Positions 16,345-23,116 of a stretch of 29,005 nucleotides of DNA are shown here, one piece after another. The position numbers and the translations under genes were made by a program. The notes below the pieces were generated by a model. It was given only the letters and a program-made list of their open reading frames with translations. It was not told the DNA's origin and did not search any database. The DNA is from a virus. Location: positions 1 through 29,005 of IMG/VR virus record IMGVR_UViG_3300022074_000271. One strand, written 5' to 3'. How positions within the stretch are numbered: the stretch's first letter is position 1; each line of letters starts with the position of its first letter.

Positions 16345-17060
16345 TATAAATTTAATCTAATACAAAATTCATTATTTTTCCTTTTTGCACTTGCTACCAT
16401 TTTAGGATATTGTTTTATTAATTTTTTAATACATTCTTTTTCTACTTCTATAGTTCTATAATCTTTACAACCTCCCTCTGTACTCCAATGCTCATTTTCC
16501 CAATGTAAATATCTTACTCCTAAAATACCTCCTTTATCTTTTATATGTCTTAAACATATTTCATAATCTTCTTTTACTTTATAACTTTCATCAAAATAAT
16601 ATTCTCCATCATTAATCATACCCATACAACTTGCTGTTAAATATGTTCTAAAAAGAAAAGGTTTATATGGATAAACACCTCTAGGACTGCTTTCTGTTCT
16701 TACTCCCCACATTTTATAATCTAATTCTTCTAACATACCAAAAAACTTTAAAAATTCTTCTTCCCAAAACTTTTCATCTCTTATTTCTATTTTTTTAGTT
16801 TTTCTTTCATCTAATCTAGAATATCCACAAGTCTTTACATCATCATCAATAAATACTATATATCTTTCTTTAGTATTTTTTAATATCCAATTTCTAGTCG
16901 CTGTTATACCTTTAACATCTACCGGTACTCCTACTACATTTTTAATATAGCTTTTATATTGATGTACTTCACTTTCTGGTACATAAAAAGTCGCATTAGG
17001 TAAAACCTTTTGACTTGTTGTTCTACCTGCTCTATTTTTACTAGGAATTGCTACTATCAT
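16344..17060 (-). CDS. TET-associated-type glycosyltransferase (GT-A fold)
   Basis: The 238-residue protein starts MIVAIPSKNRAGRTTSQKVL and has the metal/nucleotide-sugar binding IVFIDDDV with DDD at 72-74, then GVRTESSPRGVYPYKPF, MGMINDGEYYFDE, the acceptor-side KEDYEICLRHIKDKGG and WSTEGGCKDYRT near 190-200. The build matches the phage TAGT glycosyltransferases described by Iyer and co-workers, which are proposed to add sugars to modified DNA bases. It overlaps the ParB-like gene by 20 bases, another hallmark of that context. No TET/JBP-type base oxidase is in this window, so the acceptor (DNA base or protein) is open. Confidence 0.72.
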   Translation of the reverse strand: MIVAIPSKNRAGRTTSQKVLPNATFYVPESEVHQYKSYIKNVVGVPVDVKGITATRNWILKNTKERYIVFIDDDVKTCGYSRLDERKTKKIEIRDEKFWEEEFLKFFGMLEELDYKMWGVRTESSPRGVYPYKPFLFRTYLTASCMGMINDGEYYFDESYKVKEDYEICLRHIKDKGGILGVRYLHWENEHWSTEGGCKDYRTIEVEKECIKKLIKQYPKMVASAKRKNNEFCIRLNL

Positions 17061-17652
17061 ATCTTTCTATAAAATTTTTATATGTTAATACTCTTTCTGT
17101 ACTTACTGCATCAAAAGCTGATCCTTTTTTATATCCTCCTTTTCTAACTATACCTAATTTTAATTTCATTTTTAATTCTTCCCATTCTACACTATTAGGT
17201 TCACACAATATAATAACATATTCTTTTGGTGGTTCTAATTGAACTGATTGAGGTAATTCTATTTCTTCATCTTCCTCTAAATTATCTATTTGATCTTCTA
17301 TTTTTAATTCTAATCCCCAATCTTCTAATTTTATACTATCCCATTCATTTGCTAGTATATCCCAATCCCATTCTCCAAATCCTACATTATCTTTAACTAT
17401 AAACTCTTTTTTTTGGTTTTCACTTAAACCTTTAGCTATTTTTACGTGTACTTCTTTTAAACCTGCTTCTATACTTGCTCTATATCTCATATTACCACCT
17501 AATATAGTCATATCTTCATCAACTACTATAGGTCTTAATTCTAACATTTCAGGAAAATCTTTTATGGATTGTACAAGTTTTTTAAACTTACTATCTTTTA
17601 TAATTCTCGGATTATCTTTATTTGGTTTTAACTTACTGATTTCTAGTTTCAT
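17041..17652 (-). CDS. ParB-like nuclease-domain protein (203 aa)
   Basis: Residues about 1-75 are a ParB N-terminal-type domain: LKPNKDNPRIIKD, LELRPIVVDED and the signature GGNMRYRA at 52-59. The middle has WDWDILANEW and an acidic linker (NLEEDEEIELP). The C-terminal part (KEYVIILCEPNSVEWEEL and GGYKKGSAFDAVSTERV) recurs with ParB-like proteins of Bacteroidota phages as I remember them. It begins at an ATG within TATTATATACTATG of a promoter candidate and heads the ParB-glycosyltransferase-TerS-TerL unit. It may direct modification or mark DNA for packaging; both are inference. Confidence 0.72.
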   Translation of the reverse strand: MKLEISKLKPNKDNPRIIKDSKFKKLVQSIKDFPEMLELRPIVVDEDMTILGGNMRYRASIEAGLKEVHVKIAKGLSENQKKEFIVKDNVGFGEWDWDILANEWDSIKLEDWGLELKIEDQIDNLEEDEEIELPQSVQLEPPKEYVIILCEPNSVEWEELKMKLKLGIVRKGGYKKGSAFDAVSTERVLTYKNFIERYDSSNS

Positions 17653-17655
17653 AGT

Positions 17656-17684
17656 ATATAATAGAATTTTATTTAATTTATTTT
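17656..17684 (-). promoter_or_regulatory. Phage-type promoter candidate, copy 1
   Basis: On the minus strand AAAATAAA (17684-17677), 13 bases, then TATTATAT (17663-17656), with the ParB-like ATG at 17652 (TATTATATACTATG). The upstream block overlaps the stop of the zinc-ribbon gene (17678). It separates the early operon from the terminase unit. Confidence 0.6.
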
Positions 17685-17911
17685 AATCTGTCTTTAACTC
17701 CACTCCATAGTTTATCTTTTCTATTAGACAAACTAGGTTCTGTTCTTTTTATATTTGGAAAGCCACCAAATTCTTTTTCTACTTCTTGCATATATTCACC
17801 ACACTTAGGACATTCAGATCCTATATTACAAATTTTACCATCAATAACTTTCATTACAACTTTAGTTAGTTGTATTTGTATTTCACATTTGTTGCATTGA
17901 TATAATAACAT
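17678..17911 (-). CDS. Zinc-ribbon protein (77 aa)
   Basis: Two Cys pairs, C6-x2-C9 and C34-x2-C37 (ECPKCGEYM), with C28 between them, form a zinc ribbon. The rest contains EVEKEFGGFPNIKRTEPSL and a basic C-terminus. A nucleic-acid-binding or adaptor role is likely but unproved. It is the last gene before the promoter at 17656-17684, one base after the DUF3310-like gene. Confidence 0.7.
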   Translation of the reverse strand: MLLYQCNKCEIQIQLTKVVMKVIDGKICNIGSECPKCGEYMQEVEKEFGGFPNIKRTEPSLSNRKDKLWSGVKDRLK

Positions 17912-17912
17912 T

Positions 17913-18179
17913 TTAAATATGATTTAATCTCAATTTACTTAATTTTTTTTTCTCTAGTTCTTCTAATTCAAATTCTAAATGATGTATTGCTTTCTTAACA
18001 TCTTCAATATGTTTATCTATATTGCTCATTCCATTTTCTGTTTTCTTACCACACCTTAAAAGATAAGTAACAGAATTACCTACATTGTAACTTAATTCCC
18101 AATCAGCTATTACTTTTCTAGCTTCATATTTATAATATTTTCCGATATAATAATTAGGTATTTTATTTGTATTTTTCAT
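17913..18179 (-). CDS. DUF3310-like protein (88 aa)
   Basis: The phrases YYKYEARKVIADWELSYNVG, NSVTYLLRCGKK and DVKKAIHHLEFELEELE match the small DUF3310 domain that occurs in many phages and, with additions, in the T7 gp1.7 nucleotide kinase. Alone it has no kinase motif. It overlaps the upstream cysteine-rich gene by 17 bases. A part in nucleotide metabolism is inferred from family membership. Confidence 0.75.
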   Translation of the reverse strand: MKNTNKIPNYYIGKYYKYEARKVIADWELSYNVGNSVTYLLRCGKKTENGMSNIDKHIEDVKKAIHHLEFELEELEKKKLSKLRLNHI

Positions 18180-18561
18180 ATATTATTTTTATTCCTTTAA
18201 AACAATCATTTAAACAAGTACCGCAGCTAGTATTAGTTTTATAATTAGTTCCGTAAATTGTATTGTATAATGTTATCATTCTTTTTTTTACTGCTTGATT
18301 CTTTGCTATACCTGTTTTTATATCTTCCCATAATAATACAACTTCATCTATTAATTCTTGAGGTATATCATCAGGTTTTTCTATCTCTGTAGTTTTATCC
18401 CAATATTTTTGTGGACAAGATAATGTTCCGATTCTTGCCTTGATAGACATAAAACACAAACAAATTTTGCAGCTTCCTGTAGGTTTAAAATAATAAACAC
18501 ATTCTTTACAGATACTTAATCTATCTTTATAAACTTCATCTGTAACAAAAAATTTATTCAT
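18163..18561 (-). CDS. Cysteine-rich protein (132 aa)
   Basis: An N-terminal zinc-binding module has C18, C21, C31, C34, C36 and C49 (ICKECVYYF, GSCKICLCFMSIK, LSCPQKYW). A helical middle (ELIDEVVLLWEDIKTG) leads to a second Cys motif SCGTCLNDCFKGIK after LYNTIYGTNYKT. Such two-part proteins are common in T4-like and Bacteroidota phages; function unknown to me. It overlaps the sigma-like gene by 8 bases. Confidence 0.65.
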   Translation of the reverse strand: MNKFFVTDEVYKDRLSICKECVYYFKPTGSCKICLCFMSIKARIGTLSCPQKYWDKTTEIEKPDDIPQELIDEVVLLWEDIKTGIAKNQAVKKRMITLYNTIYGTNYKTNTSCGTCLNDCFKGIKIIYEKYK

Positions 18562-19108
18562 TTAACAAATCTTTTAATTGCTCTCTTACTTTGTCTATAG
18601 TCGTGAACAAGCTATTTCTACTTATGCCTGTTTTTTTTGCTAGTCCTGATAAGGTATTTCCTTCGTAATAGTACAGCTTAAATACATCTCTATCGTACCA
18701 ATAAAATTGATCTAATGCTTTGTCTATAAGTTCTAGCTTTTGCCATTGTTTATATTGATCTGCATTAGGAATATTATATAAATGTTTTTTGTGATATACA
18801 TCTGTACTATCATTAGTTATGTCTGTAGATCTACTATCTATATGTGTATAATATTTCTTATACTTATAATAATAAGGACTTCTATTACTTGTAAAACTTC
18901 TTCTTAGAACTACAGCACCATAAGACAAAATACCTTTTTTACCATCTTTTTCATATATTGACTTTAAAGTATCAGGATTCATTTGCATAAAATATAACAT
19001 CAATTCCTGAACGACCTCATTAATTTCATTTTCATCTTGCGTAAAAGTAAAAGACATTTCTACAAATGTTTCCCTACAATCTGCTACTATTTTATATATC
19101 TTATTCAT
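18554..19108 (-). CDS. Sigma-factor-like transcription protein (184 aa)
   Basis: The C-terminal 55 residues form a region-4-like helix-turn-helix: ALDQFYWYDRDVFKLYYYEG, then TLSGLAKKTGISRNSLFTTI as the two-helix motif. The N-terminal part (ENEINEVVQELMLYFMQMNP) and a basic middle (LRRSFTSNRSPYYYKYKKYY) could stand in for a reduced region 2, though no clear core-binding motif is seen. It is in the second half of the early operon and is the best candidate for the factor that reads the five CAAAYAAA-N13-TATTATAT elements; this link is inference. Confidence 0.65.
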   Translation of the reverse strand: MNKIYKIVADCRETFVEMSFTFTQDENEINEVVQELMLYFMQMNPDTLKSIYEKDGKKGILSYGAVVLRRSFTSNRSPYYYKYKKYYTHIDSRSTDITNDSTDVYHKKHLYNIPNADQYKQWQKLELIDKALDQFYWYDRDVFKLYYYEGNTLSGLAKKTGISRNSLFTTIDKVREQLKDLLNE

Positions 19109-19463
19109 TAGAATATTCTATATTTTTTAGTTCTTTAACTAATAGTTCTAAAGAATTATCTAATAATAATTTAGATGTCTGAATAGCTTTTAAATTTCTT
19201 TTAGTTTGTAATCCTGCAAAATACCCATTTACCATTACAGAAGTATTTATTGGTATAATCATTAACCAATCATTCCAATTATTAGAAAGTGCAGATACAC
19301 CATCTCCATAACTATTGTGATATTCAATAATTAGATCTAAAACTTCTTTAAAATTTGCGTATTTATTATCTGATGAAAGTTCTTTTACTAAAGTTAGCAT
19401 TAAGTTTAAATAGTCATTAACTATTATTTGATGCATTGTATTAGCAAATATGGGTTTTGTCAT
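19101..19463 (-). CDS. Unknown helical protein (120 aa)
   Basis: I do not recognise this gene. The 120 residues are mainly helical (QIIVNDYLNLMLTLVKELSS, FKEVLDLIIEYHNSY, LLLDNSLELLVKELKNIEY), with no Cys cluster or catalytic motif. Some mildly hydrophobic segments (WLMIIPINTSVMVNGYFAGL) are too short for a clear membrane anchor. It overlaps the sigma-like gene by 8 bases, which suggests coupled expression. Upstream is TATATTTG (19475-19468), which fits the Bacteroidota -7 box, but no -33 element was found. Confidence 0.5.
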   Translation of the reverse strand: MTKPIFANTMHQIIVNDYLNLMLTLVKELSSDNKYANFKEVLDLIIEYHNSYGDGVSALSNNWNDWLMIIPINTSVMVNGYFAGLQTKRNLKAIQTSKLLLDNSLELLVKELKNIEYSNE

Positions 19464-19484
19464 TACCCAAATATATAAAATATA

Positions 19485-19892
19485 TTATTCTAGATTTTTT
19501 TCTTTTTTTAAGTTTTTAACAAGCTTTTTGTAATAACTTATCTTTTCTTCATAATCTACTCTAGACATTTTGAAAGATTGTCTAGCTTTAATTTGTAATT
19601 CTACTGCTGTACCTTCTCCGTATTCACTATCTAAAAGCATACCAAATTTAAACTGTTCACCTTGTCCAAAAAGATTGTCTGCTGCTGATTGTGGTTTTAC
19701 GTTTTGCTCACACCAACGTGTTGATAAATGCCTTCTGCTCATAAAATGGCCTGCGTGAATCTGCTTGTAATGATAAACTCTGCCTGAAGTATAGCATTGT
19801 ACCATACCATATTCATTACTATACTTTAATCTTATGTATAAACTAAACCAAGTATCTAATTCTTTTTTTAATTTACTAATAGTTTTTTTCAT
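19485..19892 (-). CDS. ninG: NinG/Rap-like recombination protein with lost zinc cysteines
   Basis: The 135-residue protein follows the NinG layout: N-terminal helix, LDTWFSLYIRLKY, the zinc-finger-like QCYTSGRVYHYKQ, HAGHFMSRRHLSTRW, NVKPQSAADNLFGQGEQF and a basic helical tail. NinG/Rap promotes recombination in lambda-type phages. In usual homologues the finger reads CxTC and QCxxCN; here they are C33-Y-T-S36 and Q-S69-A-A-D72-N, so three of the four expected cysteines are missing while HAGHF (46-50) and N64 remain. It overlaps the 98-aa gene by 17 bases. Confidence 0.78.
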   Translation of the reverse strand: MKKTISKLKKELDTWFSLYIRLKYSNEYGMVQCYTSGRVYHYKQIHAGHFMSRRHLSTRWCEQNVKPQSAADNLFGQGEQFKFGMLLDSEYGEGTAVELQIKARQSFKMSRVDYEEKISYYKKLVKNLKKEKNLE

Positions 19893-20172
19893 ATCCTAAA
19901 TTTTTTCTCCATTCATCTTGATATATTCCTTTTCTTAGATTATATTTTTTACCTCTATATTCAGGACATTCCTCTTGTAACTTTGCTCTTGCTCTTTTTA
20001 TACTAGGTGCAGATGTTAATTTATTTGTTGCATATAACTTTAAAAAATCTCTAGCTGTTATGTTAAGATCTTTTATTTCTTCTGCCCATATATTAGCACA
20101 TAATCTATTATCATCATCTTTTAATGATGAATTTCTATTTAACCAATATATTACTTTTTCTTTAGTTTTCAT
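19876..20172 (-). CDS. Small phage protein with RARAKLQE motif (98 aa)
   Basis: The 98-residue protein contains DNRLCANIWAEEIKDL and APSIKRARAKLQEECPEYRG followed by KKYNLRKG. I recognise the RARAKLQE..PxxRG pattern as frequent in phage early regions next to NinG or replication genes, but no function is known to me. It is basic and helical, compatible with DNA binding. Its ATG overlaps the end of the 127-aa gene (ATGA-type, 20169-20172). Confidence 0.6.
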   Translation of the reverse strand: MKTKEKVIYWLNRNSSLKDDDNRLCANIWAEEIKDLNITARDFLKLYATNKLTSAPSIKRARAKLQEECPEYRGKKYNLRKGIYQDEWRKNLGYEKNY

Positions 20173-20552
20173 TTTAAAAGTTTTTTAGGTTCTTGATAAT
20201 AAGGCACTTCTTCAGGTTTTCTATTTAAAGTATGAACTTGATAGTAAGCTTCATTAATTTTTTTCTTATGCTCTATTATTAATCTAATAAATGTTCTAAG
20301 ATTTAAAAAAGGTTCAAAATCACAATAAATTACACCTTCTTTTATTGCTACTCCTATTTGATATAAATAAAGTTTATTGAATCTTTTTTTATTAATTAAT
20401 TCATCAGCTAATAATTGTGCTAATAATCTCATTCTTTTAGCATCTATACTATGATTTAAAGCTACAGAAGCATAACCTATAAAGTCAATTAATTCATTAG
20501 TAAGTTCATCTAATTCAAATTCTTTAATTATTTTTTTATTATTCATCTTCAC
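20169..20552 (-). CDS. Unknown helical early protein (127 aa)
   Basis: Mostly helical, Ile/Leu/Lys-rich, with DELTNELIDFIGYASVALNH, DAKRMRLLAQLLADELINK and FEPFLNLRTFIRLIIEH. Position after the replication genes suggests a replication accessory, without sequence proof. Two in-frame ATGs exist, at 20552 and 20546; both lie inside the end of the 46-aa gene. No family recognised. Confidence 0.55.
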   Translation of the reverse strand: MKMNNKKIIKEFELDELTNELIDFIGYASVALNHSIDAKRMRLLAQLLADELINKKRFNKLYLYQIGVAIKEGVIYCDFEPFLNLRTFIRLIIEHKKKINEAYYQVHTLNRKPEEVPYYQEPKKLLK

Positions 20553-20679
20553 TTACACTATTAAAATGTATTGCAGTATTATTATGATCTTCTTTAGTTT
20601 CTGATTTTTTTATTACACCACTTAAAAAACCAAATCCATAAGTCATTAAAGTTAAAAGTATTATTATAACAGTTTCCAT
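20539..20679 (-). CDS. Small membrane protein (46 aa)
   Basis: The ORF begins METVIIILLTLMTYGFGFLS, a single N-terminal membrane segment (about residues 3-22), followed by a charged tail IKKSETKEDHNNTAIHF and an acidic end. It fills an otherwise empty 130-base gap and overlaps the 127-aa gene by 14 bases, as real small genes here do. A membrane-tethered early protein is a guess from its shape. Confidence 0.55.
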   Translation of the reverse strand: METVIIILLTLMTYGFGFLSGVIKKSETKEDHNNTAIHFNSVSEDE

Positions 20680-20685
20680 TTTATT

Positions 20686-20901
20686 TTATTTTAGTTTCAC
20701 TTTTTTTGTTTTCTTCAGCACATATTTTGACATATCATTTTTTATAATAGTTTTTTCTTTATAAGTATATTCATCAAATTTATCAATAAATTTACCTTTT
20801 ACTTCTATTTTACCACTATATGCAAAATATTCATCAAGATCTATAATGTTTTTTTTATAGATATTATATAAAGATTTTTTTTGTTTTAATTCTTTAATCA
20901 T
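20686..20901 (-). CDS. Small lysine-rich protein (71 aa)
   Basis: I choose the ATG at 20901 because its A is shared with the TAA of the replication gene (TAATG). The ATG at 20922 in the same frame lies within that gene. The product begins MIKELKQKKSLYNIYKKN and is very rich in Lys, Ile and Tyr, ending VLKKTKKVKLK. No motif is recognisable. Basic charge would allow nucleic-acid contact. Confidence 0.5.
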   Translation of the reverse strand: MIKELKQKKSLYNIYKKNIIDLDEYFAYSGKIEVKGKFIDKFDEYTYKEKTIIKNDMSKYVLKKTKKVKLK

Positions 20902-21524
20902 TATATTTTTGCTAATCTCCATTGTTCTAATTGATTGTCTAATTTAGATTTAACAGTTTTTTTATACTTAGAATTATTTTCTCTTAATTCCCAAGTTCTA
21001 ACTGCTGCTTTCCAATCTTTCATTTTATTTTTACCAACCATCCAACCTTTACTTTCATAAAAATCAAAAAATGAATTAGCATCTATATTATTATTTCTTT
21101 CTAAACAATAATCTTTAATTTCAATAATTGTTGGCTTATTAAAGTATTTATTATTTAATTTTATTTCTTTATTATTATTAATAGTTGTTGATTTACTTAA
21201 TGACAAGTTGTTAAGAAACTTCACAACTAGTTCTTCATTTATTTTAAAGTGTTGTTTAGCAGGAACCCCCATACGTTTAGTTTCTATTATATTTAACTCT
21301 TTAAGTTTTTTAATAGCTTTTCTTTGTTGATAAGGAGTAAGTGTTGTATCTTTTTCTATATTAGATTCTGTATTAAAAAACCAACCATCAGTCATTCCAT
21401 TACTTATAAAATATTCTTCTTTACTAATAAGATCAGCTAATATTACAGTTTCTTTTAATCCTATATTTCTAGCTAAAGTTTTATTTACAACTATAAAAGC
21501 TGTACTACTTAATAATTCTTTCAT
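20901..21524 (-). CDS. Replication initiator/organiser-like protein (207 aa)
   Basis: The N-terminal 110 residues resemble a winged helix: GLKETVILADLISKEEY, TTLTPYQQRKAIKKLKELNI and IETKRMGVPAKQHFKI form helix, recognition helix and wing. A linker rich in Asn follows, then a C-terminal module YCLERNN ... FFDFYESKGWMVGKNKMKDW and KAAVRTWE, a phrase common at the end of phage replication proteins. It would open or load the origin. Start overlaps the DnaA-like gene by 4 bases (ATGA). No helicase or polymerase is in the window, so replication would use host enzymes or genes elsewhere. Confidence 0.7.
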   Translation of the reverse strand: MKELLSSTAFIVVNKTLARNIGLKETVILADLISKEEYFISNGMTDGWFFNTESNIEKDTTLTPYQQRKAIKKLKELNIIETKRMGVPAKQHFKINEELVVKFLNNLSLSKSTTINNNKEIKLNNKYFNKPTIIEIKDYCLERNNNIDANSFFDFYESKGWMVGKNKMKDWKAAVRTWELRENNSKYKKTVKSKLDNQLEQWRLAKI

Positions 21525-22039
21525 TTCATTTTTATTTCTATTGTATATCTATAATCTTTTAAAACTTCCTTAATTATATTAATATTTTCTGTAAAATCAA
21601 AGTAATTACTTTTTAGTTTATAAACTACTTTACCACTTTTAATTATTATAAAAACTTTTGCATTCTTAATATTTACATCAATACCAGATTTAACTAATAA
21701 CATTCTTAACTTATCTTCAGATTCAAACTTTTTCTTTAATTTAATTATTTCAAAATAAATATTATAAACTTTATTAAATAGTTCTCTGTATTTAGGATCA
21801 GATGCATAGTACATTTTATGACATTTTTCATAATGTAAAACAGATGTTCTATCTCTTTTAATTATTTTAGCTATAGTTACAGGGTGTATATCTTCTACAA
21901 TTCTACCAACCATACTAGCTACCATTCTAGGAGTATGTATTTTTTCCTTTTTAGTTTTTTCTGATAAAGAATTTTTTTCTAATCCTACTACATTTGTAGT
22001 TAGATTACATATTTCTATAAATTTTTCTTTTTCTGTCAT
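21521..22039 (-). CDS. DnaA domain-IV-like DNA-binding protein (172 aa)
   Basis: Residues about 35-75 match the DNA-binding domain of DnaA: TPRMVASMVGRIVEDIHPVT, IAKIIKRDRTSVLHYEKCHK, in which RDRTSVLHY corresponds to the GRDHTTVLHA signature. The AAA+ part of DnaA is absent. The C-terminal half is Lys-rich with a beta segment (AKVFIIIKSGKVVYKL). It likely recognises the phage origin with the adjacent initiator-like protein; I did not find a clear cluster of DnaA boxes nearby. Confidence 0.7.
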   Translation of the reverse strand: MTEKEKFIEICNLTTNVVGLEKNSLSEKTKKEKIHTPRMVASMVGRIVEDIHPVTIAKIIKRDRTSVLHYEKCHKMYYASDPKYRELFNKVYNIYFEIIKLKKKFESEDKLRMLLVKSGIDVNIKNAKVFIIIKSGKVVYKLKSNYFDFTENINIIKEVLKDYRYTIEIKMK

Positions 22040-22041
22040 AA

Positions 22042-22368
22042 TTAAAATGGTAAGTCATCTTCATTATTTTCTTCTATCATTTCTTCTACAATGTTACCAT
22101 TAGAAGTAGCACAAGTCCAACCATTTATATTATGATACCACTTACCATTATATTCTCTAGATGATATATTTACATTACAACTTAAATTATCGCCTATTTT
22201 TATTTGTTTTAATTTACTTATATTATCTCCTGTAAATGTAATTACTACCTCTCTATTAAATTGAGTATCTTGTTCTAATAAGATTGATTGTTTTTTCCAT
22301 TCTTTACCTGCTTTAGATATTCCTGTTTCTAGATCTAAAATCTTTACTAATTTACCTTCTATATTCAT
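22042..22368 (-). CDS. SSB-like single-strand DNA-binding protein (108 aa)
   Basis: The 108-residue protein has an OB-like beta pattern (GKLVKILDLETGISKAGKEW, REVVITFTG, GDNLSCNVNISSREYNGKWY) and an acidic C-terminal tail ending NEDDLPF, which equals the conserved protein-binding tip of SSBs. The sequence best resembles the DUF3127-type proteins of Bacteroidota. It lies 5 bases after the Erf gene, a classical annealase-SSB pair. Confidence 0.75.
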   Translation of the reverse strand: MNIEGKLVKILDLETGISKAGKEWKKQSILLEQDTQFNREVVITFTGDNISKLKQIKIGDNLSCNVNISSREYNGKWYHNINGWTCATSNGNIVEEMIEENNEDDLPF

Positions 22369-22373
22369 ATTAT

Positions 22374-22925
22374 TTATTTATTATTATTAATTGATTTATT
22401 TAAAATATTTTCTTGATTTTCTGATATAATATAATCTTTCATTTTAGATTTAACTATATCTGTTTTACCTTCATTTGCTGCTTTTAACATAGCATTAAAC
22501 TTTTCATTTGATAAAACTTTTTTACCTATAGGTTCATTAACTTTATTACTATCAGCATCTTTAGTATCATCTAATAAAAATAGATTACCTAATGCATATT
22601 TTTTAGCATAAGAACTGCTAGATCCAAATGATTGTGCTATATCCATTCCTTTACGTTCAGGATTTATACCTGCTTGTGCTTCTACTGATAAAGAATTTTT
22701 TCCATCTGATATTTCTACTTTTGAATTTAAAACTAAATAACCTGCAATTTCTTTAGTAGTTTCTGTTATTGTTAAATAACAATTATATTTTTTTAGTAAT
22801 GGTTTTACTGCTTCTAATATATCTTCTGCACTTCTATATTTATATTTACCAAAACTATTATATTGATTTTTAGGTGCTTTTAATTCGCTTTGTATAGCTA
22901 TTAAATAATTGTTTTCTTTTTTCAT
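22374..22925 (-). CDS. erf: ERF-family single-strand annealing protein
   Basis: The 183-residue protein shows the ERF pattern: ELKAPKNQYNSFGKYKYRSA near residues 14-33, DILEAVKPLLKKYNCYLTI, and the signature region GMDIAQSFGSSSSYAKKYAL with GNLFLLDDTKDAD. ERF proteins anneal single-stranded DNA in phage recombination. An Asn/Lys-rich C-terminal helix follows. It precedes the SSB-like gene and overlaps the 64-aa gene by 4 bases (ATGA). Confidence 0.88.
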   Translation of the reverse strand: MKKENNYLIAIQSELKAPKNQYNSFGKYKYRSAEDILEAVKPLLKKYNCYLTITETTKEIAGYLVLNSKVEISDGKNSLSVEAQAGINPERKGMDIAQSFGSSSSYAKKYALGNLFLLDDTKDADSNKVNEPIGKKVLSNEKFNAMLKAANEGKTDIVKSKMKDYIISENQENILNKSINNNK

Positions 22926-23116
22926 TTTTGTTTTATGTATTTAATTGTTTGTTTTTTAATGTATTGTATCTGCTTTTTATCTATCCATTCAAGAAAGTTA
23001 AATGCATCAAATACTATTATAAAATCCTCTCCATTTTCATCTTTCCCTCTTAAATACAATTCGTTGTCTTTAGTACAAGCAAATGTATTTATTTCGTGTA
23101 ATCTTTTATTTATCAT
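22922..23116 (-). CDS. Unknown small early protein (64 aa)
   Basis: The 64 residues begin MINKRLHEINTFACTKDN, with a small beta part (LYLRGKDENGEDFIIVFDAF) and a basic helical end (KKQIQYIKKQTIKYIKQK). No family is recognised. It overlaps both neighbours by 4 bases, so it belongs to the early operon. Confidence 0.55.
   Translation of the reverse strand: MINKRLHEINTFACTKDNELYLRGKDENGEDFIIVFDAFNFLEWIDKKQIQYIKKQTIKYIKQK

Noticed and set aside
19468-19475. TATATTTG as a second host-type promoter before the 120-aa gene
   Set aside because: Only the -7 box fits; there is no TTG at about 19 bases upstream and the gene lies inside the early operon.
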